A DNA stretch of 64,000 nucleotides from positions 124,001 to 188,000 of the forward strand of contig NZ_LWLE01000037.1 in the NCBI RefSeq assembly GCF_001905125.1, written 5' to 3'. The stretch comes from Streptomyces sp. TSRI0281 (GTDB taxonomy: Bacteria > Actinomycetota > Actinomycetes > Streptomycetales > Streptomycetaceae). How positions within the stretch are numbered: the first letter of the stretch is position 1; each line of letters begins with the position of its first letter. Below the pieces are notes generated by a model. The model did no database searches, had not been told where the DNA came from, and was given only the letters and a program-made list of their open reading frames with translations. The translations under genes and the position numbers were made by a program. This document shows, in pieces, positions 1 through 7,875 of the stretch.

Positions 1-2
1 CC

Positions 3-164
3 GGTTCGGACCCGGCCGGATGGACCGGCGTGCCACCGAACCCGGCACCCGGAGAACTCCCGCACCTGCGACGGGTCGCAGCCGAATCCGAGAGTGAGCC
101 CCCGGACGTCCTGTTCGAATCGGTCCTGACCATGCTCATCGCGGGAGTGGAAACCATGATGTGA
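3..164 (+). pseudogene. 3'-truncated cytochrome P450 remnant
   Basis: The reading frame enters from the left edge of the window and stops at 162-164. Its last residues, LTMLIAGVETMM, resemble the P450 I-helix, where the usual motif is LLIAGxETT with the oxygen-activating acid and threonine. The ExxR helix and the Cys heme loop that should follow are absent, so the protein would end in mid-fold. I infer a P450 gene broken by deletion or rearrangement. Only about 53 codons are visible, so the family call rests on one motif. Confidence 0.45.
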
Positions 165-387
165 GCGTCGCGGCCGACGGTGCGCTCGAATGCTCACGAC
201 GACGTCCACCAGCTCGGGGTGCCTCGCAAGGGCGCCGCAGCTCGGACCGTCAGTTCCGCCCCGGACAACGCGCTTCCGCCCGCGCTGACTTGGCGGCGAA
301 GGGCCCTGACACGAACGTGTCCGGGAAACCGATTGCTTGATCCCGGCCCAGTGGACCGGGATCAAGGCCGTTCTCGTCAGGGCGGGA

Positions 388-460
388 TGGGACCGACCGG
401 ATTCGAACCGGTGTCCTCCTCCATGCGGTAGAGGCGCGACGGCCACTGCGCTACAGCCCC
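388..460 (-). tRNA. tRNA-like gene, degenerate anticodon loop (would read CGC)
   Basis: The minus strand folds as a 73-nt cloverleaf. It has a 7-bp acceptor stem (GGGGCTG with CGGTCCC, two G-U pairs), a D arm GCG/CGC, a 5-bp anticodon stem, a 5-nt variable loop and a perfect T arm ACCGG-TTCGAAT-CCGGT. The discriminator is A and CCA is not encoded. The anticodon loop is ACCGCAT: position 33 is C instead of the nearly invariant U, and 34-36 would be CGC (Ala). The acceptor lacks the G3-U70 pair that identifies tRNA-Ala. It is therefore either a pseudo-tRNA or a specialised tRNA. A covariance-model scan would settle the class. Confidence 0.5.
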
Positions 461-648
461 ACCCCGCCCATGATCTTACAGACCACCCACTGCGCATCCC
501 GGCGACCGGACCACTGAAGGCCGCACACGAGAGTGCGCACCGTGAACGGTCGGATTGATCAGCGGGCACCACTGCTCCTGCTCGCCAACGGCGCGCGCCT
601 GGCCCGCGCTCGCAGTGCGAACTCACCGATCACTGCTCGGGCCCGACC

Positions 649-789
649 TCACAGCCACGTCGTCGCCAGCCAGATGGCCACGGCCCCGGCGCCGATGAGC
701 GTGAGGTTGAGGGCGATCCGGCGTCGGGCCGCGCATGTGCCTCTGCGGCACGGACGTTCAAAGACAGGAGCCGCCTCGGCTGTACGCAT
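649..789 (-). CDS. 46-residue putative single-pass membrane protein
   Basis: A short frame begins 9 bases after the stop of the upstream cupin gene and runs in the same direction, so it may be the second gene of that unit. The first half is Arg-rich (several RR and RRR) and the second half is one hydrophobic segment, IALNLTLIGAGAVAIWLATT, followed by W-L-stop. That is the layout of a small N-in membrane peptide obeying the positive-inside rule. No strong ribosome-binding site lies directly before the ATG, so expression would depend on coupling to the cupin. No function can be assigned. Confidence 0.4.
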   Translation of the reverse strand: MRTAEAAPVFERPCRRGTCAARRRIALNLTLIGAGAVAIWLATTWL

Positions 790-798
790 TCGGCGGCG

Positions 799-1323
799 TC
801 AGCCATGGTCGCGTTGTCCTTCCGGCCCCTCGGTGAAATCGGTGGCGGGCTCGGTGGCGTAACGGCTCATCGTCCGGACGGTCGCCTGTGGGGTCATGGT
901 CCGGCCGTCGGCGATCGTGTCCCGCAGGTCGCGGAAGTACTGCACATACAGGTCGGGCGTGAAAATGCTGAGCATGACGGCCGGTCGGTCGGTGGTGTTG
1001 GCGAACGTGTGCGGGGCTCCGGGCGGGACCAGCACGAACGTGCCCTCCGAGGCGTCGTGGTCCTTGTCACCGACCGTGAACCGCACCGTGCCGGAGATGA
1101 TGAAGAAACCCTCGTCGTGCTGGGCATGACGGTGTTGCGGCGGTCCGGGCGTGTGCGGCGCGAGGACGGACTCCACGAGCCCGAGGCGGTGCCCGGTGTT
1201 GCTGCCGTCTTCGAGGACGCGCAGTCGCGTGGTGCCCAGGAGGATCGTCTCGCCGTCGCCCGGACCGACCACCGATACGTCGGGGTCGGTCAGTGGCTCA
1301 CTGGTCAGCGGTTCGTCAGTCAT
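799..1323 (-). CDS. cupin-domain protein
   Basis: A 174-residue protein with a single cupin barrel at about residues 45-125. The metal-ligand pattern is visible: HRHAQHDEGFFIISG corresponds to cupin motif 1 (HxH...E) and PPGAPHTFAN to motif 2. Cupins of this length are usually small metal-dependent enzymes or sugar/acid-binding proteins, and the substrate here is not evident. It is divergent from a LysR-type regulator across an 80-bp gap with a perfect inverted repeat, so it is the probable regulatory target of that LysR protein. Confidence 0.8.
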   Translation of the reverse strand: MTDEPLTSEPLTDPDVSVVGPGDGETILLGTTRLRVLEDGSNTGHRLGLVESVLAPHTPGPPQHRHAQHDEGFFIISGTVRFTVGDKDHDASEGTFVLVPPGAPHTFANTTDRPAVMLSIFTPDLYVQYFRDLRDTIADGRTMTPQATVRTMSRYATEPATDFTEGPEGQRDHG

Positions 1324-1368
1324 GCGTCGATTCCACCGCCAGGGCGCTGCGACTGTCCAAGACCTGTT

Positions 1369-1391
1369 CCCGGACGTCGATACCGTCCGGG
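1369..1391. promoter_or_regulatory. inverted repeat in cupin/LysR divergent promoter
   Basis: CCCGGACG and CGTCCGGG form a perfect 8-bp inverted repeat with a 7-bp spacer. It lies between the divergent cupin and LysR genes and ends 12 bp before the LysR start. LysR regulators usually bind imperfect dyads between themselves and a divergent target, so this is a natural operator candidate. Its closeness to the LysR start would fit autorepression. Confidence 0.45.
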
Positions 1392-1403
1392 TATCGTTGC
1401 ACC

Positions 1404-2255
1404 ATGGAGCTACGTACGCTGCGCTACTTCGTGGCGGTCGCCGAGGAACTCCACTTCGGCCGGGCCGCCACCCGGCTGCACATGAGTCAGCCGCCCCTGA
1501 GCCGGGCGATCAAACAGCTGGAGACCGAGGTCGGCGCCACGCTGCTCGACCGATCGTCCGTCGGTGTCACGCTGACTCCGGTGGGAGCGGTACTGCTGGA
1601 TGAAGCGCGCGCCCTGCTCGACCGGGCCGACCAGGTACGTGTACGCGTGGCCGCGGCGGCCGGAGCCGCGATCATTTCCGTGGGCATTCTTGGTGACAGT
1701 ACCGATCCGGGCGCAACCCGGCTGGCCGCCGCCTTCCACCGTCGGCATCCACGCGTCGAGGTCCGCATCCGCGAGACCGACCTGACCGACCCCACCTGCG
1801 GGCTGCACGCCGGCGTGGTCGACGTTGCCCTGACCCGCGGGCCGTTCGACGAGACCGGCCTGACCGTTCATGAGTTGCGCGCCGACCCGGTGGGAGCGCT
1901 GCTGCGCGCCGACGATCCGCTGGCCCGCCGCGACCGACTGAAGCTGGCCGACCTGGCCGATCGCCGCTGGTTCGTTTTCCCGCAGGGCACTGATCCCCTC
2001 TGGCAGGCGTACTGGAACGGCGGAGAAGCCCGCGAGGGCCCGGTGGTGCGCGCCGTCCAGGAATGCCGGCAAGCCGTTCTCTGGAACGGCACGGTCGGCA
2101 TGACGCTCCTGGCCCACCAGCCGGCGCGGGGGCTCACCGTGGTCCCGCTGATCGACATGGAGCCGAGCCGGGTGGTAGCGGCATGGAACAAGGGCGAAAC
2201 GAATCCCCTGATCCGCTCGTTCGCCCAGATCGCGATCACCGCTTATCACGCCTGA
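1404..2255 (+). CDS. LysR-family transcriptional regulator
   Basis: A 283-residue LysR regulator. The N-terminal winged HTH begins MELRTLRYFVAVAEELHFGR and carries the usual recognition region (AATRLHMSQPPLSRAIKQLE). The effector-binding domain follows from about residue 90. I start at the ATG matching the conserved N terminus; the frame is open further upstream, but that part does not resemble the family. The divergent cupin gene is the likely target. The inducer is unknown. Confidence 0.88.
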   Translation: MELRTLRYFVAVAEELHFGRAATRLHMSQPPLSRAIKQLETEVGATLLDRSSVGVTLTPVGAVLLDEARALLDRADQVRVRVAAAAGAAIISVGILGDSTDPGATRLAAAFHRRHPRVEVRIRETDLTDPTCGLHAGVVDVALTRGPFDETGLTVHELRADPVGALLRADDPLARRDRLKLADLADRRWFVFPQGTDPLWQAYWNGGEAREGPVVRAVQECRQAVLWNGTVGMTLLAHQPARGLTVVPLIDMEPSRVVAAWNKGETNPLIRSFAQIAITAYHA

Positions 2256-2392
2256 ACGCCTCACCGCGACGCACCGGTTCGAACCGCTCTCCCGCCCGAG
2301 CACCTGAATCCTCCACTCGGTCCAGCCGCACGTCCGGGGAGGCACCCCTGGTTCACTGGCGCTGGAGGGCCGGGGGCGGCTACTGGTCCCGC

Positions 2393-3271
2393 TCACGCCG
2401 GATCCGGCAGGTCCATCAGCGCGAGCTTGGCCGGGTCGATCACGACCTTCATGCCGGTGATCCGGCCGTCGACGACGGTGAACGCGAGGACCGAGAGCGG
2501 GGTGCCGTCCTCGCGCCAGGAAACGACTCCCGGGAGGCCGTTGACGAGCACCGGCCGCCCCTGCGTGGCTGCGCGGGCGGAGAGTTGCGCGCCGGCTGCG
2601 ACCTTGGTGGCGCCGAGGGTGACGACCACGCCGGACGGGGTGTCGACGGTCAGTTTCACCTCGGGGTCGAGTAGCCGCAGCAGCTCCTCGAAGTCGCCGT
2701 GGCGAGCCGCTGTCAGGAATGCCTGGACCACCTCTCGCCGCTCCCGTCCGACGGCGGCCGGTCGCTCGCTCGCCCGTACCTTCCTGCGGGCGCGGCTGGC
2801 GAGCATCTTGGTGGCGCCGGTGGACTTGCCGAGGATCCGGCCGATCTCGTCGAACGGCACCGCGAACAGGTCGTGCAGCACGAACGCCAGCCGCTCGCTC
2901 GGCCCGAGCGACTTCAGAACGACGAGGAGCGCGAGCCCGACCGAGTCGGCGAGCACCGCGTCGTCCTCGGGAGCGGGACTGTCGTCGAGCGTCACCACGA
3001 GCTCGGACAGACCGTCGTCGTAGGACGCCTCCGGGCGGGCCTGCCGCGATCGCAGAACATCGAGACTGATCCGGCCGACCACCGTGGTCAGCCATCCGGC
3101 GAGGTTGTGGATGGTCGCCGTGTCCTGGCGGGAGAGGCGCAGCCAGGCCTCCTGGACCACGTCCTCGGCATCGGCGTGCGATCCGAGCATGCGGTGGGCG
3201 ACCGCGCGCAGCCGGTCGCGCTGGGCCTCGAACGCCTCGGCCACCGGGTCCGTCTGGCTGGTGTCGGACAT
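2393..3271 (-). CDS. ECF sigma factor with SnoaL-like C-terminal domain (ECF41/SigJ type)
   Basis: A 292-residue extracytoplasmic-function sigma factor. Region 2 is at about residues 10-80 (LGSHADAEDVVQEAWLRL) and region 4 at about 110-165 (PSERLAFVLHDLFAVPFDEIGRIL). An NTF2/SnoaL-like extension of about 110 residues follows, as in ECF41 proteins. In that family the extension replaces an anti-sigma factor and tunes activity, and the partner gene is usually a carboxymuconolactone decarboxylase, oxidoreductase or epimerase. The divergent neighbour here is a carboxymuconolactone decarboxylase-like gene, which fits the family rule. Confidence 0.9.
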   Translation of the reverse strand: MSDTSQTDPVAEAFEAQRDRLRAVAHRMLGSHADAEDVVQEAWLRLSRQDTATIHNLAGWLTTVVGRISLDVLRSRQARPEASYDDGLSELVVTLDDSPAPEDDAVLADSVGLALLVVLKSLGPSERLAFVLHDLFAVPFDEIGRILGKSTGATKMLASRARRKVRASERPAAVGRERREVVQAFLTAARHGDFEELLRLLDPEVKLTVDTPSGVVVTLGATKVAAGAQLSARAATQGRPVLVNGLPGVVSWREDGTPLSVLAFTVVDGRITGMKVVIDPAKLALMDLPDPA

Positions 3272-3365
3272 GTTGTTACCTTCCTCGGCTCTGCTCCGTC
3301 ATGGGTGATGACGGGCCCGAAGGGGCGCAGGTAACCGATGAACCACCGATGGAGGAACAGGACCG

Positions 3366-3815
3366 ATGGAAGCACGTGTGAAGAGCCCGGCCAGTCCCGA
3401 TGTGATCACAGCGATCCAGCACCTCTACAAGGCGGTTCACGCGGGGGGCGTAAACCATCACCTGCTGTCCCTGATCCACCTGCGCGCCAGCCAGATCAAC
3501 GGCTGCAGCCCGTGCGTTTTCGCCTCGATCGGGTCGGCGAAGAAGGCCGGTGAGACGGAGGAGCGGCTGCACAACGTGGTCGCGTGGCGCGAGACGCCCT
3601 TCTACACCGATGCGGAGCGGGCTGCCCTCGCCCTGACCGAGGCCGCCACCCGGCTCCAGGACGGCGCACCGGGTGTGACCGACGAGATCTGGGACGCCGC
3701 CGCCGACCACTTCAGCGAGGAACAACTGGGCGCGATCCTCCTGGAGGTAGCGATGACCAACTTCTTCAACCGGATCAACCGCACGGTCCGGGAGCAGGCC
3801 GGCAAGACCTGGTGA
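3366..3815 (+). CDS. carboxymuconolactone decarboxylase/AhpD-like protein
   Basis: A 149-residue all-helical protein of the AhpD/CMD family. The redox motif CSPC is at about residues 44-47, within NGCSPCVFASIGSAKKAG, so a peroxidase-linked disulfide reductase role is more likely than decarboxylation. GGAGGA lies about 10 bp before the ATG. The gene is divergent from the ECF41 sigma factor gene and is its predicted target. I could not find the ECF41 promoter motif I remember (TGTCACA with a CGTC -10) in the 94-bp gap. Confidence 0.87.
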   Translation: MEARVKSPASPDVITAIQHLYKAVHAGGVNHHLLSLIHLRASQINGCSPCVFASIGSAKKAGETEERLHNVVAWRETPFYTDAERAALALTEAATRLQDGAPGVTDEIWDAAADHFSEEQLGAILLEVAMTNFFNRINRTVREQAGKTW

Positions 3816-3817
3816 GC

Positions 3818-3880
3818 CGGGCGGGGCGTCATCCCTCGGAGACCGTGCCTTCCCAACGCCAAGGGATGACGCCCCGCCCG
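3818..3880. terminator. strong hairpin terminator
   Basis: Two perfect 19-bp arms (3818-3836 and 3862-3880) with a 25-nt loop start 3 bp after the CMD stop codon. The region lies between convergent genes, and the stem can act in both directions. There is no U tract, as is usual in Streptomyces. Confidence 0.8.
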
Positions 3881-4031
3881 ATCCACCGGCCTTGTCCATT
3901 CCTCGTCCGACACCCCTGTGTCGCAGTATGAGCGCTTGCCGCGGGTTGTCCGGGCGCCCACGCGGCGACCGGTTCGCAGCTCGCAGCGCACACACTCGAC
4001 GTAACCGTGTCGGCTCCGGCCCCGGCCGCCC

Positions 4032-4634
4032 CTACAGCCAGTCGTGTTCACGCGCGTAGCGCGCCGCTTCGTGCCGGGTCCGTGTCTGGGTCTTCTGCAT
4101 GGCGTTCGAGAGGTAGTTCCGTACGGTGCCTGGCGCCAAATGGAGGCGGGTGGCGATGTCGGCGACGGAGTACCCGCCACCGGTCTCCCTCAGGACGTCG
4201 ATCTCCCGGTCGGTGAGTGGGCAGTCGTCGACGACGGCGAGCGCGGAGACGTCCGGGTCGATCCAACGCTTGCCCTCGTGCAGAGTGTTGATGACCTCCG
4301 TGATGTGCGCGGGTTCTGCCGACTTGCTGACGAATCCCTGGACTCCGAGTTTCAGGGCTTTGCGCAGCACCCCCGGTCTGGCATGGCGGGTCACCATGAG
4401 GATCACCTGGTCCGGCCGCGCACGGCGGATCTCTGCGACCGCGCCGAGTCCATCCAGACCGGGCATCTCCAAGTCGATGACCAGCACGTCGGGCCGGTGT
4501 CGCAGTGTGGCCCGGACGGCCGATTCGCCGTCCTGCGCTTCGGCGAGCACAGTGATCTCGCCTTCGAGGGTCAGCAACGACGCCAGCGCTCTGCGGAGAA
4601 GGGCCTCGTCGTCGGCGAGCACCACGGTGGTCAT
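4032..4634 (-). CDS. NarL/DesR-type response regulator
   Basis: A 200-residue response regulator. The receiver domain (about 1-120) carries the acidic pocket in VVLADDEALLRRA, the phospho-acceptor Asp in DVLVIDLEMPGLDG and the switch Lys in FVSKSAEP. A LuxR-type HTH (about 133-195) contains LTDREIDVLRETGGGYSVAD and GTVRNYLSNAMQKT. Its start overlaps the stop of the upstream kinase by 4 bp, so the pair is translationally coupled. Both are divergent from an ABC-2 transporter, which is the expected regulon. Confidence 0.92.
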   Translation of the reverse strand: MTTVVLADDEALLRRALASLLTLEGEITVLAEAQDGESAVRATLRHRPDVLVIDLEMPGLDGLGAVAEIRRARPDQVILMVTRHARPGVLRKALKLGVQGFVSKSAEPAHITEVINTLHEGKRWIDPDVSALAVVDDCPLTDREIDVLRETGGGYSVADIATRLHLAPGTVRNYLSNAMQKTQTRTRHEAARYAREHDWL

Positions 4635-5794
4635 CGACCGTCCTCCCGTGCCGCGGAGGGCATCGTCGCCGAGCGGAGGTGCGGAAACGCCGCAGCCGTG
4701 CGGAAGTTCCCGTTCTCCTGCTCCACCGTCAGCTCCCCTCCGTTGTCGCTCACTCGTTCCTTGAGGGTGGCCAGTCCGCTGAGCGCTGGAAGGGGAGCCG
4801 CCCCCGCGCCGTCGTTGACGATGGTGATGCCCGACTCCGAGAGGGTGATCCCCACCCGCGTGGCTTGCGCGTGGCGCAGGATATTGGTCGTCGTCTCGCG
4901 GAGGACCTGGCCGAGCAGTCCGTTGACGCTCTCATCGACGTCGGCTCCGCGGTGGACGCGTACGCGGATGTCCGCGGCTTCGAAGAGGTTCTTCGCGTTC
5001 TCCAGCTCCACGGACAGGTTGAGCCGCCGCTGCGCGTAGGCGAGCTCCTTGGTCCGGGTGATGGTGTCGCTGACCAGGGCACGCACCTCCCGCAGTTCGT
5101 CCTCCACGCGCCCGATGTCGCTGCGCAGCAGCTTCTCGGCCAGCATGATCTTCAGCTTCACCACATGCAGTGTGTGGCCCTGGATATCGTGCAGATCACT
5201 GGCGAACCGAATGCGCTCCCGGATGACGGCCAGTTCCGCTTCGCGTTCCCGTGACTGCTCCATGATCTTGTAGAACAGCTGGTTGGCGAGCATGAGGCCG
5301 GTCGCCAACGCTGTGGCGCCCGTGGGGACGACGACGTACCGGATCAGAACGCCGGGAACATCGTCCTGCGATTCGAGCAGCTTCGCGGTGCCCACCGCGG
5401 CGACGAACGTGATGAGTGCCAGGGCTGCCACGCCTCGGTGACGGGGCAGCTGAGAGAGGAGGTAGGGGCCCACGATCAGAATTCCGTAGAACGCGGTGTG
5501 ACTGTCGGCCACCAGCACTCCGAACGGCCACACGGCCGCGGTGATGATCAGGCAGTGGAGCGCGACGCGGGAGGTGTCGCTCGCTGTCCACCGCTCGACG
5601 ACCACCATGGCCGCTATCACGCTCAGGGTGAGGACCGCGGCGTCCCACCAGTTCCGGGCGTCGATCGCCACCAGCATCGCCCCTACGGCGGCGAGCGGCG
5701 GGACGAACGCGATGAGGTTCCATCTGCGCAGCCGTCCCTGCGTCGTCCCGCTGTGCTCGAACATCTCGTGCGCCGCTCGCTGGGCCGGTCTCAC
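4631..5794 (-). CDS. DesK-like sensor histidine kinase
   Basis: A 387-residue membrane kinase. About six hydrophobic segments occupy residues 25-175. A HisKA_3 dimerisation helix follows with the phospho-acceptor His in FASDLHDIQGH. The HATPase_c domain has an N box (ETTTNILRHAQAT) and a G box (LSGLATLKERVSDNGGEL). The short loops and multipass sensor suggest detection of membrane state or a lipophilic ligand, as in DesK. An alternative start is MFEHSG, ten codons in. It is coupled to the response regulator gene. Confidence 0.9.
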   Translation of the reverse strand: MRPAQRAAHEMFEHSGTTQGRLRRWNLIAFVPPLAAVGAMLVAIDARNWWDAAVLTLSVIAAMVVVERWTASDTSRVALHCLIITAAVWPFGVLVADSHTAFYGILIVGPYLLSQLPRHRGVAALALITFVAAVGTAKLLESQDDVPGVLIRYVVVPTGATALATGLMLANQLFYKIMEQSREREAELAVIRERIRFASDLHDIQGHTLHVVKLKIMLAEKLLRSDIGRVEDELREVRALVSDTITRTKELAYAQRRLNLSVELENAKNLFEAADIRVRVHRGADVDESVNGLLGQVLRETTTNILRHAQATRVGITLSESGITIVNDGAGAAPLPALSGLATLKERVSDNGGELTVEQENGNFRTAAAFPHLRSATMPSAAREDGR

Positions 5795-6035
5795 CGGTCG
5801 CCGCCCAGTTGCCGAGTGCGCGGGCCGGGTGAGGGGATCGCCGGACTGTGCGGGGGCCTGGTGTCCATGTGCGGCTCTCTCCGGGATCGAAAAGCAGAGT
5901 CTGCCACGCAGTATTCTTCCGGCTCGGCGGATGACACCAGTGACACTGCGTCATGCCTTCACCTCAAGAATGTCATGGTGCAGTGCTGACACCGTGCCAC
6001 TGCCGGCCGCTCGCGAGGGCGGCTGAGATCGACGC

Positions 6036-6920
6036 ATGACCTCGACACCAGTCATCGACGTTAAACGTCTGAACCTCAGCTACGGCGACTTCCACGCCGT
6101 GAAAGACCTGTCCTTCCAGGTGGAGAAGGGTGAGCTGTACGCGCTGCTCGGCACGAACGGGGCCGGAAAGACCTCGACCCTGGAGACGGTCGAAGGCCAC
6201 CGTACGGCCACCTCGGGCACCGTACGGGTCTTCGGGCAGAGCCCCCTCGACCGGCGCGCGGTGCGGCCCCGGATGGGCATCATGCTGCAGGAGAGCGGGT
6301 TCTCCCCGGACCTGACGGTGAAGGAATCTGTCCGGCTGATCGGAAAGCTCTCCCGGCGTACGGACAGGGCCGAACGCGTACTCGACATCGTCGACCTCAC
6401 CCAGAAGTCCGATGTCCAGGTGTCCCAGCTCTCCGGCGGTGAGAAGCGACGTCTGGACTTCGCCACCGCTGTGTACGGGAACCCGGAGCTGATCTTCCTG
6501 GACGAGCCCACCACCGGCTTGGACATCCCGTCGCGGGACGCCCTTTGGGACGCCGTGGACAAACTGCGCGAGGACGGATCCACCATCGTGCTCACCACGC
6601 ACTATCTGGAAGAGGCGCAGCAGCGCGCCGATCGCATCGGGCTTATGCACAAGGGCGCCTTCCACCAGGAAGGGACCGTCACCGAGCTGACGCAGACCTT
6701 GCCGGCCGCGATCCGCTTCTCCCTGCCGGTCCCCGCGCCGGCACTGCCGCTGCGGGCCACGCGCGAGCTGGACGGAAAGTTCCTGATCGAGACCTTCGGC
6801 CTGCAGAAGGACCTCCACACCCTGCTCGGTTGGGCGCACACCAACGCGGTAGAGCTACGGGAACTCCAAGCCGGACCGACGAGGCTCGACGACGTCTTCC
6901 GCTCCATCGGCAGCGAATAG
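6036..6920 (+). CDS. ABC transporter ATP-binding protein
   Basis: A 294-residue nucleotide-binding subunit of the drug/lipid exporter (DrrA-like) type. Walker A is GTNGAGKTS, the signature is LSGGEKRR, Walker B is LIFLDEPTTGLD and the H-loop is TTHYLEEA. A C-terminal extension of about 80 residues is typical for this group. The permease gene follows after 36 bp with its own ribosome-binding site (AAGAAAGGG). The substrate is unknown. Control by the divergent two-component system is inferred from gene order. Confidence 0.92.
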   Translation: MTSTPVIDVKRLNLSYGDFHAVKDLSFQVEKGELYALLGTNGAGKTSTLETVEGHRTATSGTVRVFGQSPLDRRAVRPRMGIMLQESGFSPDLTVKESVRLIGKLSRRTDRAERVLDIVDLTQKSDVQVSQLSGGEKRRLDFATAVYGNPELIFLDEPTTGLDIPSRDALWDAVDKLREDGSTIVLTTHYLEEAQQRADRIGLMHKGAFHQEGTVTELTQTLPAAIRFSLPVPAPALPLRATRELDGKFLIETFGLQKDLHTLLGWAHTNAVELRELQAGPTRLDDVFRSIGSE

Positions 6921-6956
6921 GCCCTCCCGGAACTTCCCAAGAAAGGGACCTGCACC

Positions 6957-7676
6957 ATGCTGTCGATCGCTCTCAGCGAGCTGATCCAGATCTTCCGGAA
7001 CCGGCCGGTTCTGGTCACCAGTTTCCTCATTCCCGTAGCGGCCTGCGCGTACTTCGTCTACAAGCACGAAGCCATCGCGGACCTGCGCAGCCTCGGATAC
7101 ATCGTGGCGGTGGTGATGTTCACCGTGGGCGCGTTCGGGCTCTACACCACCGCGGTGACCACGCTCGCCTCGCACCGTCAGACCCTCTTCCTCAAGCGGC
7201 TGCGCTCCACTCCGGCGGGCGACGCCGGAATTCTCTCCGGGCTGATACTCCCGGTCACGGTCCTCGCGCTGATCCAGACGACCGCGATCCTCGCCGTACT
7301 GGCCGCGGTCGCGGGCGGACCGGCCAACGTTCTCCTCCTGGCGGCGGCGGTCCTCTCAACGGTGATCATGATGCTCGGCCTGGCGCTGGCCACGGCGGGA
7401 GTGACGAACTCCCCCGAGCACGCCCAGGTGACCACGCTGCCCATCAGCCTCGGCGCCATCGCCGTCTCCAACTGGGTGGCCATCACCGGCACCGGGGAAC
7501 TCACCCTGCTCAAGCGGCTGCTCCCCGGCGGCTCGGCCACCGAACTGGTCCTCAACGCCTGGAACGGCGGCGTTCCTGTCGCCGACTCCCTGTTTCTGCT
7601 GCTGCCCACCCTGAGCTGGGTCATCGTCGCCGTCGCGCTGGCCTCCCGCCTCTTCCGCTGGGAACCGCGCCGATGA
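6957..7676 (+). CDS. ABC-2 type transporter permease
   Basis: A 239-residue membrane subunit with about six transmembrane segments, including VLVTSFLIPVAACAYFVYK near the N terminus and LSWVIVAVALASRLF at the end. It is about the usual size for a DrrB/ABC-2 permease. It is the second gene of the exporter unit and pairs with the preceding ATPase. Confidence 0.88.
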   Translation: MLSIALSELIQIFRNRPVLVTSFLIPVAACAYFVYKHEAIADLRSLGYIVAVVMFTVGAFGLYTTAVTTLASHRQTLFLKRLRSTPAGDAGILSGLILPVTVLALIQTTAILAVLAAVAGGPANVLLLAAAVLSTVIMMLGLALATAGVTNSPEHAQVTTLPISLGAIAVSNWVAITGTGELTLLKRLLPGGSATELVLNAWNGGVPVADSLFLLLPTLSWVIVAVALASRLFRWEPRR

Positions 7677-7705
7677 CCGTACTGAGCGCAGGGAAGTTTC
7701 TGTGC

Positions 7706-7757
7706 CCTGAGTCCTGAGTCCTGAGGGGGCCTGAGCCCTGAGCCCTGAGCCCTGGGG
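7706..7757 (+). repeat. tandem CCTGAGN heptanucleotide repeats
   Basis: Seven near-identical heptamers (CCTGAGT twice, CCTGAGG, CCTGAGC three times, then a CCTGGGG variant) follow the permease stop. GGG interrupts the array after the third unit. This is a simple-sequence tract in the space between convergent genes, with no evident coding role. Confidence 0.75.
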
Positions 7758-7779
7758 GGAAGTCGCACTGAGGCGCACC

Positions 7780-7803
7780 GTCCCGGTACATCTGTTCCGG
7801 GAC
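7780..7803. terminator. short hairpin between convergent genes
   Basis: GTCCCGG and CCGGGAC pair perfectly (7 bp) around a 10-nt loop, between the exporter permease and the convergent gene. It may terminate either transcript. The stem is short, so the call is tentative. Confidence 0.4.
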
Positions 7804-7875
7804 GGAACGGGCCGGGACGGGCCGGACAGAGCTGGGCCTGGGAAGAGGGTTTACGGTGCCGATGGGCCCCCGAGG

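Noticed and set aside
7706..7757. Heptamer repeats considered as a CRISPR-like or origin-type array
   Set aside because: Units are contiguous without spacers and only 7 bp long; this is a simple tandem repeat.
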